Assembly: GCA_002480495.1 (NCBI GenBank) | Contig: DLCG01000015.1 | Span: forward strand, 27,052-75,273 | Source: Rhodobiaceae bacterium UBA7804 | GTDB lineage: Bacteria; Pseudomonadota; Alphaproteobacteria; Parvibaculales; Parvibaculaceae | Length of the DNA: 48,222 nt | Direction of reading: 5' to 3' | Shown here: positions 7,021-15,582 of the stretch, piece after piece | Layout of the letters: each line of letters begins with the position of its first letter | Position numbering within the stretch: the first letter of the stretch is position 1 | Program-made: the position numbers and the translations under genes | The notes under the pieces: model-generated | Told to the model about the DNA's origin: nothing | The model's database searches: none | Seen by the model: the letters and a program-made list of their open reading frames with translations, nothing else

Positions 7021-8007
7021 TCAAAGCAGGGGGGAGGCGGGTTCGGTAAAGGAGCTCGCGAGAAGCAGAAGCCCGAACGCGAGGATGACCACACCTCCAG
7101 CGGCCATCAAAAGCCATTCGACGCGGGAAGCCCAGATGCTGTCGGTCCTTCCAGCAATCCGGAGCGCCAGGTTCTTCGAGAAAACGGTGAGTACTGCCAG
7201 AACGGACACCGTAATGGCGGTGCCAAGCGACATGACGAGCGCAGATGCCGCTCCGATCAGAAAGGCGCCTTGGGTCACCGCGAAAAGCAATACGAGAATC
7301 GCCCCGCTGCACGGCCTTAGCCCTACGGAAAGGATCATGGCTGCCATCTCGCGGATACCACGGGCCTTTCTAAGCTCCATCGGCGTCGGCATGTGAGCAT
7401 GGTCGTGATGATGACCGTGATCGTGATGATGGCCGTCATCGTGCTGGTGGGCGTGACCGTGCCCGCCATGACGGCTTCGCCAGGCTCGCCAGACAAGCCA
7501 GATACCAACCCCTGAAATGAGCACATAGCTCGCGCGCTCTATGAGGGGAACGGCTCCTGCCGTTGTTCTGTGTGTCATCCCCAGCGCAACGGCCAGCAGC
7601 CCGACAAGGGCGATTGCCGTGACCGCCTGTGCGAAAGCAGAGAGAAAGGCGAGCAGGATACCGCGCCGCACATCTTTCTCGTCTGCCAACAGATAGGAGG
7701 TTACGACGACTTTCCCGTGGCCCGGCCCCGCGGCATGGAAGATGCCGTAGAGAAAGGAAAGAGAAGCGAGCGTCCAGGCGGCTGCGGCCGAGCCCTGCAG
7801 GTTCAGAGAGCGCAGGGCGCCCGCCATCGATCTGTAATACCCCTGCTGCATGGCCATGATGTCGCGCATCAGGCTGGAAAAGAATCCCGGATCCTGCGCA
7901 GGGCCGGCGCTTCCGGGCATGGGGAGTGCGTTCTGGGCCCATGCCGTCGAAGCCAGGGCGCAGAAGACAACCGGGAGGAAAAGAGCTGCAGCGGCTTCAC
8001 GCTTCAT
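7021..8007 (-). CDS. NicO-family nickel/cobalt (metal) exporter
   Basis: 328 residues. A signal-like N-terminus (1-25, cleaved near AWAQ) is followed by about six membrane helices. The family motifs are HAAGPGHGKVVV (91-102) and GLRPCSGAI (229-237). A cytoplasmic or periplasmic loop (about 180-205) is almost pure His, Asp and Gly and would bind metal. NicO/RcnA proteins export Ni, Co or related ions. The ATG at 8007 overlaps the DUF1007 stop (ATGA), which fixes the start. The DUF1007-NicO pair is a common proteobacterial arrangement; the metal is not defined by sequence. Confidence 0.88.
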   Translation of the reverse strand: MKREAAAALFLPVVFCALASTAWAQNALPMPGSAGPAQDPGFFSSLMRDIMAMQQGYYRSMAGALRSLNLQGSAAAAWTLASLSFLYGIFHAAGPGHGKVVVTSYLLADEKDVRRGILLAFLSAFAQAVTAIALVGLLAVALGMTHRTTAGAVPLIERASYVLISGVGIWLVWRAWRSRHGGHGHAHQHDDGHHHDHGHHHDHAHMPTPMELRKARGIREMAAMILSVGLRPCSGAILVLLFAVTQGAFLIGAASALVMSLGTAITVSVLAVLTVFSKNLALRIAGRTDSIWASRVEWLLMAAGGVVILAFGLLLLASSFTEPASPLL

Positions 8008-8672
8008 GATTTGCCCGGCGCGCAAACGAGAGTGACCGTCGAAGCGAAGTTCGCCCCCAGGGTGCTGTTCGGATCGGTGAAGGCGCTTTCGGGGAGCGCC
8101 GTCCAGACCTGCTCGACTTCCGGTGTATTCATCTTGATCGAGCAAGCGTCGTGCGGGCCCCCGGTCAAGGAAACAGGATCTTCGGGAAGGTAGTCGATGC
8201 TTATGTAGTAGCTGGGGTCGAAAATACGGACATCGAGCGGTCCGTCCGTGGAGACGGTGTATGGCTCCTTCAGGGGAAGCGTGAAGGAAAGCGACAAGCG
8301 GCCTGTGTCCTCATCCCACTCCGAAAGGGCATCGGTAGCGGCGACCGTCTCGACGGGAGCGCCCTCCGATGTCACTTCCGTGAAATAATTCCACTCTGCA
8401 AGGTTCTTCAGATTTTCCGCGGCCAGTTCCGCGAGAAATGCTGCGTCATATCCACTATCGGTCTTCGGAGCGCCGTCCAGGGCGAAAGCCGAATAGAACT
8501 CGTCGAATATCCACACGACCCGAAGGGCGTCGAGTTGTCCCTTGGCGTCGAAATGAAAGGCCGTCTTCATGTCGATATAGACATGGGGATGGGCCGAGGC
8601 GGGAGGCGCGATTGATGCGACGGTCCCGATCGCTGCTAGAAACAGAACGAACCGCCTGAGCCAGACCTGCAT
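8004..8672 (-). CDS. DUF1007 family exported protein
   Basis: 222 residues. Signal peptide of about 27 residues (cleavage near ASAHP), then the DUF1007 start HPHVYIDMKTAFHFD, in which the first mature His may act as a metal ligand, followed by LRVVWIFDEFYSAF. These periplasmic proteins are usually encoded beside NicO exporters and are thought to deliver or sense the metal; direct evidence is thin. It overlaps the NicO start codon by 4 bases, so translation is coupled. Confidence 0.85.
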   Translation of the reverse strand: MQVWLRRFVLFLAAIGTVASIAPPASAHPHVYIDMKTAFHFDAKGQLDALRVVWIFDEFYSAFALDGAPKTDSGYDAAFLAELAAENLKNLAEWNYFTEVTSEGAPVETVAATDALSEWDEDTGRLSLSFTLPLKEPYTVSTDGPLDVRIFDPSYYISIDYLPEDPVSLTGGPHDACSIKMNTPEVEQVWTALPESAFTDPNSTLGANFASTVTLVCAPGKS

Positions 8673-8698
8673 CCTAAAACCCTGAATTACGTGAAAGG

Positions 8699-8724
8699 CC
8701 CGGCCGGGGACTGCCCCGGCCGGG
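8699..8724 (-). terminator. hairpin terminator after acyl-CoA dehydrogenase
   Basis: Perfect 11-bp stem CCCGGCCGGGG/CCCCGGCCGGG with loop ACTG, 5 bases past the stop of the dehydrogenase read on the minus strand. Only a short CCTTTC follows, so termination strength is uncertain; it also separates the gene from the DUF1007-NicO pair. Confidence 0.6.
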
Positions 8725-8728
8725 AAAC

Positions 8729-9868
8729 TCAGTAGCCCTCTAGCGTGGCATAGCGCTCGCGGTGGAAGTTTGCGTCGCCGAAACTCGCCGCTGCCACGCG
8801 GGCGCGTTTCATGTAGAGGCCCACATCGAACTGGTCCGTCATGCCCATGCCGCCATGCATCTGCAGGCCTTCATTGGTCATGAGAGTTGAAATTTCAGAC
8901 AGCCGCGCCTTGGTGATGCTTGCGATCTGCGGCACGTCGTTACGACGTTCCTCCAGCGCGGAAAGTCCGTCCAGCACAACCGACCGGCAGAGCTCGATCT
9001 CCGCGAAGAGAACGGCCATGCGATGCTGAAGAGCCTGAAACGAGCCAATGACCTTGCCGAACTGCTTACGTTCCTTGAGGTAGGCAAGAGTGACATCGAA
9101 GGTCTGTTGAACAAGCCCCAGCATCTCTGCGGAAAGACCGATCCGGGCGATGTCGAGAACCTGCTCGAGCACGTCATTGCCGCCATCGACCGAGCCGAGT
9201 ACGGCTGAACTCGGAACGGCGACGTTGTGGAACTCGATGTTGGCGGCGTTGCGGCTGTCCACCATCAATGTGCGTGTGATCTTGACGCCCTCAGCCTTCG
9301 GATCGACGAGGAAGAGCGTGATACCGGAACGGTCGTTCTCCTCGCCCGATGTGCGGGCGACGACGATCAACTGATCGGCCACGTGTCCGTCAAGCACGAA
9401 TGTCTTGGAGCCGGTGATGCGGTAGGAGCTGCCATCGGCTACCGCTTTGGTTGCGATGCGGGTGGGATTGTGATGCGCTCCTTCCTCGAGCGCGAGCGCC
9501 ATGACACGCTCGCCCGCGGCAATCGCGGAGAGGATATCCTGGCGCTGGGTGGCATTGCCGGCGAGCTGCACGGCGGACCCGCAGAGCAGCACCGTCGAAA
9601 GAAGCGGACTTGCGGCGAGCGTGCGGCCGGCCTGTTCGAGGACAAGGCCGAGGCCGACCGGGCCGAAATCCGTTCCGCCGTATTTTTCGGAGATCATGAT
9701 GCCGGCGAAGCCGAGATCCGCCATCTCCTTCCAGGCTTCACGGTCGAAACCTGTCGCGTCGTTCGTGTCGCGGAGTTTCCGCAGATTGGCGATGGGCAGG
9801 CGCTCCTGAAAGAATTGCGTTGCGGTATCGCGCAGGAGCTGCTGCTCCTCGGTAAGTACAAGTGCCAT
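8729..9868 (-). CDS. acyl-CoA dehydrogenase, subunit without C-terminal catalytic Glu motif
   Basis: 379 residues with the ACAD fold: helical N-terminal domain (EEQQLLRDTATQFFQERLP), middle beta domain (about 120-225) and C-terminal helices with RKQFGKVIGSFQALQHRMAV (about 270-290), the FAD/tetramer contact region. The usual C-terminal (E)GTxxIQ motif that supplies the catalytic base is absent: the end reads MHGGMGMTDQFDVGLYMKRARVAAASFGDANFHRERYA. This is the pattern of the partner subunit in heteromeric alpha2beta2 dehydrogenases such as actinobacterial FadE27. The 82-base gap and same strand suggest co-expression with the 399-residue ACAD. Confidence 0.88.
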   Translation of the reverse strand: MALVLTEEQQLLRDTATQFFQERLPIANLRKLRDTNDATGFDREAWKEMADLGFAGIMISEKYGGTDFGPVGLGLVLEQAGRTLAASPLLSTVLLCGSAVQLAGNATQRQDILSAIAAGERVMALALEEGAHHNPTRIATKAVADGSSYRITGSKTFVLDGHVADQLIVVARTSGEENDRSGITLFLVDPKAEGVKITRTLMVDSRNAANIEFHNVAVPSSAVLGSVDGGNDVLEQVLDIARIGLSAEMLGLVQQTFDVTLAYLKERKQFGKVIGSFQALQHRMAVLFAEIELCRSVVLDGLSALEERRNDVPQIASITKARLSEISTLMTNEGLQMHGGMGMTDQFDVGLYMKRARVAAASFGDANFHRERYATLEGY

Positions 9869-9950
9869 TTCGTCCTGAAATTCTTGTTGTTTCGATGTTC
9901 CGGCGCTCCGCGCGTCGTCCGCGCGGAGCCAGTGTGAATATTGCGAACCG

Positions 9951-11150
9951 TCAGTCGGGCAGTCCGAGAACGCGCTTCGAGACGACGTTCAGTTGAACCT
10001 CGCTCGTGCCGCCTTCGATGGAATTGCCCTTGGAGCGCAACCATGAACGGGTGACGTTGATCTCGCCATCGGTGAAACCTTCGCCTTCCCAGCCAAGGGC
10101 CTTGGTTCCCATGAGTTCGAGCAGGAGTTCGTAGCGGCGCTTGTTCAGTTCCGTGCCGTAGTATTTGAAGATGGAGCTGGCCGCGCCCGGGCCCTGACCT
10201 GCCTTCGCTTCCTCGGCGGAGCGCTGCATCGTGAGGGCGAAAGCCTTAGAGTCCATTTTCTGACGCGTGATGTGGTCGCGCAGCGAAGGGCTGGCGATCT
10301 TGCCGTTCTCTTCGCCGAAATATTCCTTTGCGACCTGTTCGAGGCTGCCGATGCCGCCTCCCGCCCCCACTCCACCAAGGCCCATGCCAGAGATCATCTC
10401 GCGCTCGTGTTGCAGCAGGCGCTTGGCGATGGTCCAGCCCTTGTTCAGTTCGCCGACGAGATTTCCTTTCGGCACTTTGACATCGGTAAAGAAGGTCTCG
10501 CAGAAGGGCGATGCGCCGGAAATCATGGTGATAGGCCGTGCTTCGACACCCGGGGACATCATGTCGAAGAGAAGGAAGCTGATGCCGTCATGTTTTCTGG
10601 TCGTGTCGGTGCGCACGAGACAGAAGATCCAGTCGGCCTTGTCCGCATAGGAGGTCCAGATCTTCTGGCCGTTGACCAGGTAGTGGTCGCCCTTGTCCTC
10701 GCATTTCGTTTGCAGGCCCGCGAGATCCGATCCGGCGCCCGGTTCGGAATAGCCCTGGCACCAGCGGATTTCGCCACGCACGATCTTCGGAAGATGCTCC
10801 TTCTTCTGTTCTTCGTTCGCGAATTCGAGAAGGGCCGGTCCGAGCATCCAAATGCCGAAGCTCGAAAGGGCCGGGCGCGCCTTTATGCGGCGCAGTTCCT
10901 GCTGGAGGACGAGGTTTTCTTCCTTGGTCAGACCGCCGCCGCCATATTCCTTGGGCCAGGTCGGCGCGGTCCAGCCGCGGGAGGCCATGCGGTCCAGCCA
11001 GACCTTGGCGTCCGGGTTGACGAATTTGGCGTTGCGGCCGCCCCAGACCGTTTCCTCTTCGGGCATCGGGGTGCGCATGGAGGGAGGACAATTCTCTTCC
11101 AGCCAAGCCCTGGTTTCCTGACGGAACTTCTCTAGCGCTTCCATCTGCAT
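9951..11150 (-). CDS. acyl-CoA dehydrogenase, catalytic subunit (FadE26-like)
   Basis: 399 residues, close to the ~400 of FadE26-type proteins. Seen: the substrate/FAD block QGYSEPGAGSDLAGLQT (about 134-150), the strand KIWTSYADKADW, and the C-terminal EGGTSEVQLNVVSKRVLGLP, which carries the Glu expected to act as base. Substrate is inferred only: resemblance to the steroid/isoprenoid side-chain type dehydrogenases. Upstream of the catalytically incomplete 379-residue ACAD, with which it probably forms a heteromer. Confidence 0.88.
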   Translation of the reverse strand: MQMEALEKFRQETRAWLEENCPPSMRTPMPEEETVWGGRNAKFVNPDAKVWLDRMASRGWTAPTWPKEYGGGGLTKEENLVLQQELRRIKARPALSSFGIWMLGPALLEFANEEQKKEHLPKIVRGEIRWCQGYSEPGAGSDLAGLQTKCEDKGDHYLVNGQKIWTSYADKADWIFCLVRTDTTRKHDGISFLLFDMMSPGVEARPITMISGASPFCETFFTDVKVPKGNLVGELNKGWTIAKRLLQHEREMISGMGLGGVGAGGGIGSLEQVAKEYFGEENGKIASPSLRDHITRQKMDSKAFALTMQRSAEEAKAGQGPGAASSIFKYYGTELNKRRYELLLELMGTKALGWEGEGFTDGEINVTRSWLRSKGNSIEGGTSEVQLNVVSKRVLGLPD

Positions 11151-11236
11151 TTCTCTTTGCTTCTATTGGGTTTCGTTGGCCGAGAGAATATCAGCCACCC
11201 CCGTTCAGGCAACCGGCATCGGCCGGACTGCCATGC

Positions 11237-11266
11237 AAAAGGGCCGGTCGGTGGACCGGCCCTTTT
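11237..11266 (-). terminator. terminator downstream of acyl-CoA synthetase
   Basis: Perfect 13-bp stem AAAAGGGCCGGTC/GACCGGCCCTTTT around loop GGTG; on the minus strand it ends in TTTT and lies 23 bases past the synthetase stop. It implies that the synthetase and the two dehydrogenases downstream are separate transcripts or connected by read-through. Confidence 0.85.
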
Positions 11267-11289
11267 ACCGATTTCACCATGCACAATCG

Positions 11290-12900
11290 TCAGGCGGCGC
11301 CGAGGGCCTGTTTCGCAAATTCCGTCACTCCCTTGTAGTCGGCCTTGCCGTTCGGAGCACGGAAGGGGACGGTGCCGACCACGATCCGCTTCGGCGTCTT
11401 GTAGCCGGCAAGCTTCTCGCGAACATGAGCGCGAAGGGCTTCCTCATCGAAGCTGGCGCCATTGTTGAGCTTCACGACACCCGTGACCGCCTGACCCCAT
11501 TTCTCGTCCGGCAGGCCCACGACGAGCGCATCCTCGATCGAGGGGTGCGTTTTCAGGACTTCCTCGACCTCTTCCGGGTAGACCTTTTCGCCCGCCGTGT
11601 TGATGCAGACGGAGCCGCGGCCGAGCAGCGTCAGCGTGCCGTCCGGCTCGACAAGGCACCAGTCGCCGGGGATCGAGTAGCGTTCGCCGCGAATGGTCTT
11701 GAAGGTCTTGGCGCTCTTTTCCGGGTCCTTGTAGTAGCCAACGGGAATCGGGGCGCCGAGCGCGATGAATCCCGGCTTGCCGGAACCCGGTACGACGGGT
11801 TCGTCGTTCTCGTCGAAAACCTGACAGCGTTCGCCGATCTGGAACTTGGCTGTCGCGATCTCGCCGTCCTTGGTCATCAATGACGAGCCAAGGCCAACCG
11901 CCTCCGATGCGCCGAAGCTGTCGGTCATGATGGCATTCGGCATGTGCTTCAGGAGGCCGCGCTTCACTTCCGTGGACCACATGACACCCGACGAAATGAT
12001 CGTGGCGATGGAGGAGAGGTCGTATTTGCCAGGCGCTTCCTCGAGGGCGCGGAGCATGGGCTTCGCGAAGGCATCGCCCACGATCGCGACCTGCTGCACC
12101 TTGTTGCGGTCGACGGCTGCCCAGAGTTCATGCGGGTCGAGCGAGACGCTGTCGAGCGTCACAATGCAGCCGCCGGAGAGCATATTGCCGTTCGCTGTCA
12201 GAAGCCCTGTACCGTGCATGAGGGGGCAGGCCGGAATCATCGGACCCGCGGGGCCCACTTCCTTGATCGAGGCAACGAGCGCATCGAGCGTTTCCGGCAC
12301 GGGGCCGAGGCGGCGGAGCGCGGAGAGCTGCACCTCGCGCATGTCATTATGCGTCCACATCACGCCTTTCGGCATGCCTGTCGTGCCGCCCGTGTAGATG
12401 AACAGCATGTCGTCGGGCGAGCGCTTGATATCGAGATTTTCGCCGCTGCCCTTGGTTGCGAGATCCTCGTAGCGTTCCGCGAAGGAAGCGATCTCGCCGC
12501 CGTCATTCACTTCGACGAAGGTCTGCACCTTCGCGAGCCGCGGCCGGATTTCCTCGATGATGTCGCGGAACTCGCTGCCATAGACGACGGTCTGCGCATC
12601 CGAATTGTCGAAGATGTAGAAGACTTCATCGGCCTTGTAGCGGTAGTTCACATTCACATGCGTCAGACGCGCCTTGAAGCAGGTGGCCAGGAGTTCGACA
12701 TATTCGGGCCGGTTGCGCATGTAGAAGGCGACCTTGTCGCCGGGTTTCGCGCCGCGCTCGATGAGGGCGCGAGCGAGATTGTTCGACCGCTTCGTCATCT
12801 CGCCCCAGGTGATGCGCCGGTCGCCATGCACGAGAGCGGGCGCGTCCTGCGGCAGTACGGGTGAGATAGCGTCGAGGATGTCCCCGAAATTCCAAGCCAT
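11290..12900 (-). CDS. acyl-CoA synthetase, FadD19-like
   Basis: 536 residues of the ANL superfamily; it activates a carboxylic acid as acyl-AMP and then acyl-CoA. Seen: phosphate loop YTGGTTGMPKG (169-179), TDSFGASEAVG, IPVGYYKDPEKSAKTF, IPGDW-GRGS and the C-terminal GEKVYPEEVEEVLKTHP hinge; the final GKADYKG carries the catalytic Lys. Overall it resembles actinobacterial FadD19, which activates sterol side-chain acids, more than the long-chain FadD. The ATG at 12900 is preferred because GGGAGGACACC precedes it. Single-gene transcript by the downstream terminator. Confidence 0.88.
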   Translation of the reverse strand: MAWNFGDILDAISPVLPQDAPALVHGDRRITWGEMTKRSNNLARALIERGAKPGDKVAFYMRNRPEYVELLATCFKARLTHVNVNYRYKADEVFYIFDNSDAQTVVYGSEFRDIIEEIRPRLAKVQTFVEVNDGGEIASFAERYEDLATKGSGENLDIKRSPDDMLFIYTGGTTGMPKGVMWTHNDMREVQLSALRRLGPVPETLDALVASIKEVGPAGPMIPACPLMHGTGLLTANGNMLSGGCIVTLDSVSLDPHELWAAVDRNKVQQVAIVGDAFAKPMLRALEEAPGKYDLSSIATIISSGVMWSTEVKRGLLKHMPNAIMTDSFGASEAVGLGSSLMTKDGEIATAKFQIGERCQVFDENDEPVVPGSGKPGFIALGAPIPVGYYKDPEKSAKTFKTIRGERYSIPGDWCLVEPDGTLTLLGRGSVCINTAGEKVYPEEVEEVLKTHPSIEDALVVGLPDEKWGQAVTGVVKLNNGASFDEEALRAHVREKLAGYKTPKRIVVGTVPFRAPNGKADYKGVTEFAKQALGAA

Positions 12901-13037
12901 TGGTGTCCTCCCAGATACCGGTTTTTTCGGCCTCTCCGCCGCTGCGGGGAGAGAGCCCATTCTTTTGCCCGACAATATACAGCGAAATGCGGAGCGGTCA
13001 TCCGCGTCCGGCAAGGCCGCACCGACGTTACGTCGTC

Positions 13038-13937
13038 TCAGCAGGGAAGCGCCGGCGTATCGCCCATGCTGGCGACAAGGCAGCGCGCGGCTATGCCGGG
13101 AGGGCCGGACTTCAGCAGCCTTTCCAGTGCCTCGTTGAAGCGCCCGTCAACGCGCACGGCGGTGTTCGGGTTCATGCGGCCGTTATAGGGACGGCCCGAG
13201 ATATGGGTAATTGCGTTCACCTCCGTCGAGTTCACGGCGACAAGGTAATCCGTGCCGTTCTCTCTGAGGACAAGCGGGCCGCCTGACCAGCCCGGCATCA
13301 TGTCGCAATCATGATTGAAGACACGGGCATCGAAGCGATTGAGGTCGGAGCTCTTCTTCGCGACGGGGCCGCATTTTTCCGAAACCTGCAGCGGCCCGCG
13401 CTCGCCATTGTGTCCGGCGAGCAGGAAATGCGCATGGTAGCGGCGCTTGAGCTCGGCTTCCCTTTCATCGAGAACGCGGGGCACGAGGCGGGAGAGTTCC
13501 TCGGGCAGGCGGCGGTCCAGGACCGCGACGGCCCAGTCGTTGTGCCAGTTTCCCTCAGGATTGAGCGTGCCGGTTTCGAGGAAGGCGATGCGGGCGGAGA
13601 GCGAGGGATTGCCGCCCGGCCAGAACTCGCAGGAGGTCAGGCGCTGTTCGTTGGAGCCGAGAAAGGCGTGGGCGACGGTGGCGATGACATCGATGCCGGG
13701 AGAGGCGCCTTCGAGAGTGACGAGGGCGGCGGTGGGGCGGCGGGTCGTGCCTTCGCAGACGATGGTGCCGATGCCGGAGAGGTTGTCCGCGAGGGTAATG
13801 TCGCGCCGGTCGTCGGGACCGAAAATGTTGGCGGTAGAGGGACTTGGCGTGAGGAAGAGGATCGCCGGCAGGAGGAGGCCCGCCGCCAGCGCCCGGTAAC
13901 CCTTCGTGCAGCCCTTCGTTCCGCCCGACCTGACCAT
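13038..13937 (-). CDS. exported trypsin-like serine protease
   Basis: 299 residues. A basic N-terminus and hydrophobic segment (about 15-37) form a signal peptide or anchor. The catalytic triad is visible: His90 in TVAHAF, Asp134 in HNDWAVAVLD and Ser218 in GWSGGPLV. The four mature-region Cys before Ser218 (61, 103, 189, 211) could form disulfides, in keeping with periplasmic location. It is a V8/trypsin-fold peptidase of the short type with no PDZ domain. Substrate unknown. No neighbour shares its operon clearly. Confidence 0.85.
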   Translation of the reverse strand: MVRSGGTKGCTKGYRALAAGLLLPAILFLTPSPSTANIFGPDDRRDITLADNLSGIGTIVCEGTTRRPTAALVTLEGASPGIDVIATVAHAFLGSNEQRLTSCEFWPGGNPSLSARIAFLETGTLNPEGNWHNDWAVAVLDRRLPEELSRLVPRVLDEREAELKRRYHAHFLLAGHNGERGPLQVSEKCGPVAKKSSDLNRFDARVFNHDCDMMPGWSGGPLVLRENGTDYLVAVNSTEVNAITHISGRPYNGRMNPNTAVRVDGRFNEALERLLKSGPPGIAARCLVASMGDTPALPC

Positions 13938-14023
13938 GCAGGTGACCCCGGATAGGATTCCGCCGACTTGATGTCAGGATAGCATGCGCGGCGCGGGCTC
14001 ACCGCACACGAGCGCGTGATCGC

Positions 14024-14647
14024 TCAGGCAGCGGAAAGGGCGGATTTCCGCCGTTTTTTCAGCCATGCCGCGATGCGGAGCGCGAGCGCGGCAAAGCCGA
14101 GGCCTGCGGTGAGGGCGAAAATCCATTTGGGTTCCGGCGGCGCGTCGCTTGCGAGGCGGCCGAGATAGGAATTCATGAAGATCGCCCAGACGTAGTAGAC
14201 GCCCGCAAGATGGAGGCGGCGCCAGTTCTTCGGCCCGAGCTTCCTCACCGACCAGTCATTGGAGGTGGCGGCCATGGCCGCGATGAAGAGATAGGCGAGG
14301 CCGCCGCCGACGATGGTGACGAGGTCTGGCATCTCGCCGAGCGTCACGAAAAGCGCAATGATTGCAAGGAGATGCAGGAAATGGGCGAGGGCGAAGGAAA
14401 GCCCCGTATAGCGCCGGTTGCGGCGCAGCCAGCGCGTGACGTCCGACGGGAAAAGCGCCGCGAGCGCGCCGGAGGCGAAGACCGTGACGAAGATCAGGAA
14501 GGAGAAGCGCGCCGTGTAGCGCGTGATGTGCTGGAGGACGGCTTCCGCCGTCTCGAAGGCGGCGAGGCTTCCAGCCACGATCGCGGCGACGACGGCGAGG
14601 ACGCCGAAGAACGGCCAGCGGGGATAAACACGGGCGACTGTCATCAT
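14024..14647 (-). CDS. ferric-reductase-domain (MsrQ-like) heme membrane protein
   Basis: 207 residues with about six membrane helices. Conserved features of the ferric-reductase-like transmembrane family: YTGLSFALAHFLHLLAI (about 81-97), with His candidates for heme ligation, and NWRRLHLAGVYYVWAIF (about 142-158). The family includes MsrQ, the heme partner of the methionine-sulfoxide reductase MsrP; no msrP is adjacent, so electron acceptor and donor are unknown. It is divergent from a TetR regulator, and the two operator-like palindromes lie between the genes, so it may be a target of that regulator. Confidence 0.75.
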   Translation of the reverse strand: MMTVARVYPRWPFFGVLAVVAAIVAGSLAAFETAEAVLQHITRYTARFSFLIFVTVFASGALAALFPSDVTRWLRRNRRYTGLSFALAHFLHLLAIIALFVTLGEMPDLVTIVGGGLAYLFIAAMAATSNDWSVRKLGPKNWRRLHLAGVYYVWAIFMNSYLGRLASDAPPEPKWIFALTAGLGFAALALRIAAWLKKRRKSALSAA

Positions 14648-14727
14648 AACGTCACCAAACCGTCACAAACCGATTTCGGCATCTCCCGAGTCCTCCCGCT
14701 TATCCCCTCGTTGCGTTCCCGAAATTT

Positions 14728-14744
14728 TCATACAGGATGTATGA
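14728..14744. promoter_or_regulatory. TetR-type operator, distal copy
   Basis: TCATACA-GGA-TGTATGA, a perfect 7-bp-arm palindrome, 39 bp centre-to-centre from a second copy. It lies between the divergent ferric-reductase-like gene and the TetR gene. Binding by that TetR protein is inferred from position and symmetry. Confidence 0.7.
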
Positions 14745-14766
14745 GAAGCTACCCGATCCCGGAAAA

Positions 14767-14783
14767 TCATACAAGTTGTATGA
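14767..14783. promoter_or_regulatory. TetR-type operator, proximal copy
   Basis: TCATACAA-G-TTGTATGA, 8-bp arms around one base, ending 14 bases before the tetR start codon. Such a position would block its own transcription or initiation, i.e. autoregulation. It shares all seven outer bases of each arm with the distal copy. Confidence 0.75.
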
Positions 14784-14797
14784 AAAGTGGATGAGCC

Positions 14798-15409
14798 ATG
14801 TCCGAGTCCCGTGCCGCCCCCGCCAAGAAGCCCTCCCGGAACCGGGAGAAGCTGATCGCCGCCGCGCGCCGCCTCTTCGCCGAGCGGGGCTTCGGAGAGG
14901 TGGGCACGGAGGAGATCGTCCGCGAGGCCAGCGTGACGCGCGGCGCGCTCTATCACCAGTTCGCCGACAAGCGCGATCTCTTCCGTGCGGTGTTCGAAAA
15001 GATGCTGATGGAGGCGGGACAGGAAATCTACGAGGAGACGATGAAGCGGATCGAGCATGACCGCGAGGACCTGCAGGTCGGCACGCAGGTGATGCTCGAT
15101 ATCTTCAGCCGGCCGGAGGTGAAGCGCGTCGTGCTGCTGGACGGGCCCGCCGTGCTCGGCTGGGCGGCGTGGCGCGATGTGCAGCGGCCCTTCCACCTGG
15201 CGCTGATCGGCCATGCGCTCGGCCATCTGGTGGAGGAGGGGCTTATCCCCGAGCAGCCGCTCGAACCGCTTGCCGATGTGATCGCGGGGGCAGCGATGCA
15301 GGCGGCGCTCGCCATTGCCGAAGCGGAGGATGGGGCGGCCGCGCGCGCGACCTATGGCGCGAGCCTCACACAGCTTCTTGCAAGGCTCGGCGCGCCGACG
15401 AACGGGTGA
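14798..15409 (+). CDS. TetR/AcrR family transcriptional regulator
   Basis: 203 residues. The N-terminal DNA-binding domain (about 15-62) holds the helix-turn-helix TEEIVREASVTRGALYHQFADKRDLF; the C-terminal 140 residues form the ligand/dimer domain, with a hydrophobic pocket unlike any I can name. Two identical palindromes directly upstream indicate autoregulation and possible control of the divergent membrane protein. The ligand is unknown. The Shine-Dalgarno is weak (AAAGTGG), so low-level expression is likely. Confidence 0.9.
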   Translation: MSESRAAPAKKPSRNREKLIAAARRLFAERGFGEVGTEEIVREASVTRGALYHQFADKRDLFRAVFEKMLMEAGQEIYEETMKRIEHDREDLQVGTQVMLDIFSRPEVKRVVLLDGPAVLGWAAWRDVQRPFHLALIGHALGHLVEEGLIPEQPLEPLADVIAGAAMQAALAIAEAEDGAAARATYGASLTQLLARLGAPTNG

Positions 15410-15496
15410 GGGAGTTTATTCTGTAGACGGACGGTTACGACGAGTTGAGGGTGATGGCGGTTCGGGGGAGGGTGACAGGTGTGCTCGGAGCGAGAC

Positions 15497-15530
15497 GCCC
15501 TGGATTGCTTCGCTTCGCTCGCAATGACGA
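15497..15530. repeat. half copy of the REPIN-like element
   Basis: GCCCTGGATTGCTTCG followed by CTTCGCTCGCAATGACGA matches one arm of the full elements at 26140-26244 and 42664-42766, but the other arm is missing. It is the first of several hairpin repeats in the gene-free stretch 15410-15734. Confidence 0.7.
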
Positions 15531-15582
15531 GGTTGGGGTGAAGTGGGGGTGACATTCAGGGCTGCGGCAAGAGGCGCTGCGA

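Noticed and set aside
7380..7470. Repeat-like CATGGTCGTGATGATGACCG tract
   Set aside because: It is simply the His/Asp-rich loop of the NicO protein encoded on the minus strand, not a CRISPR or satellite array.
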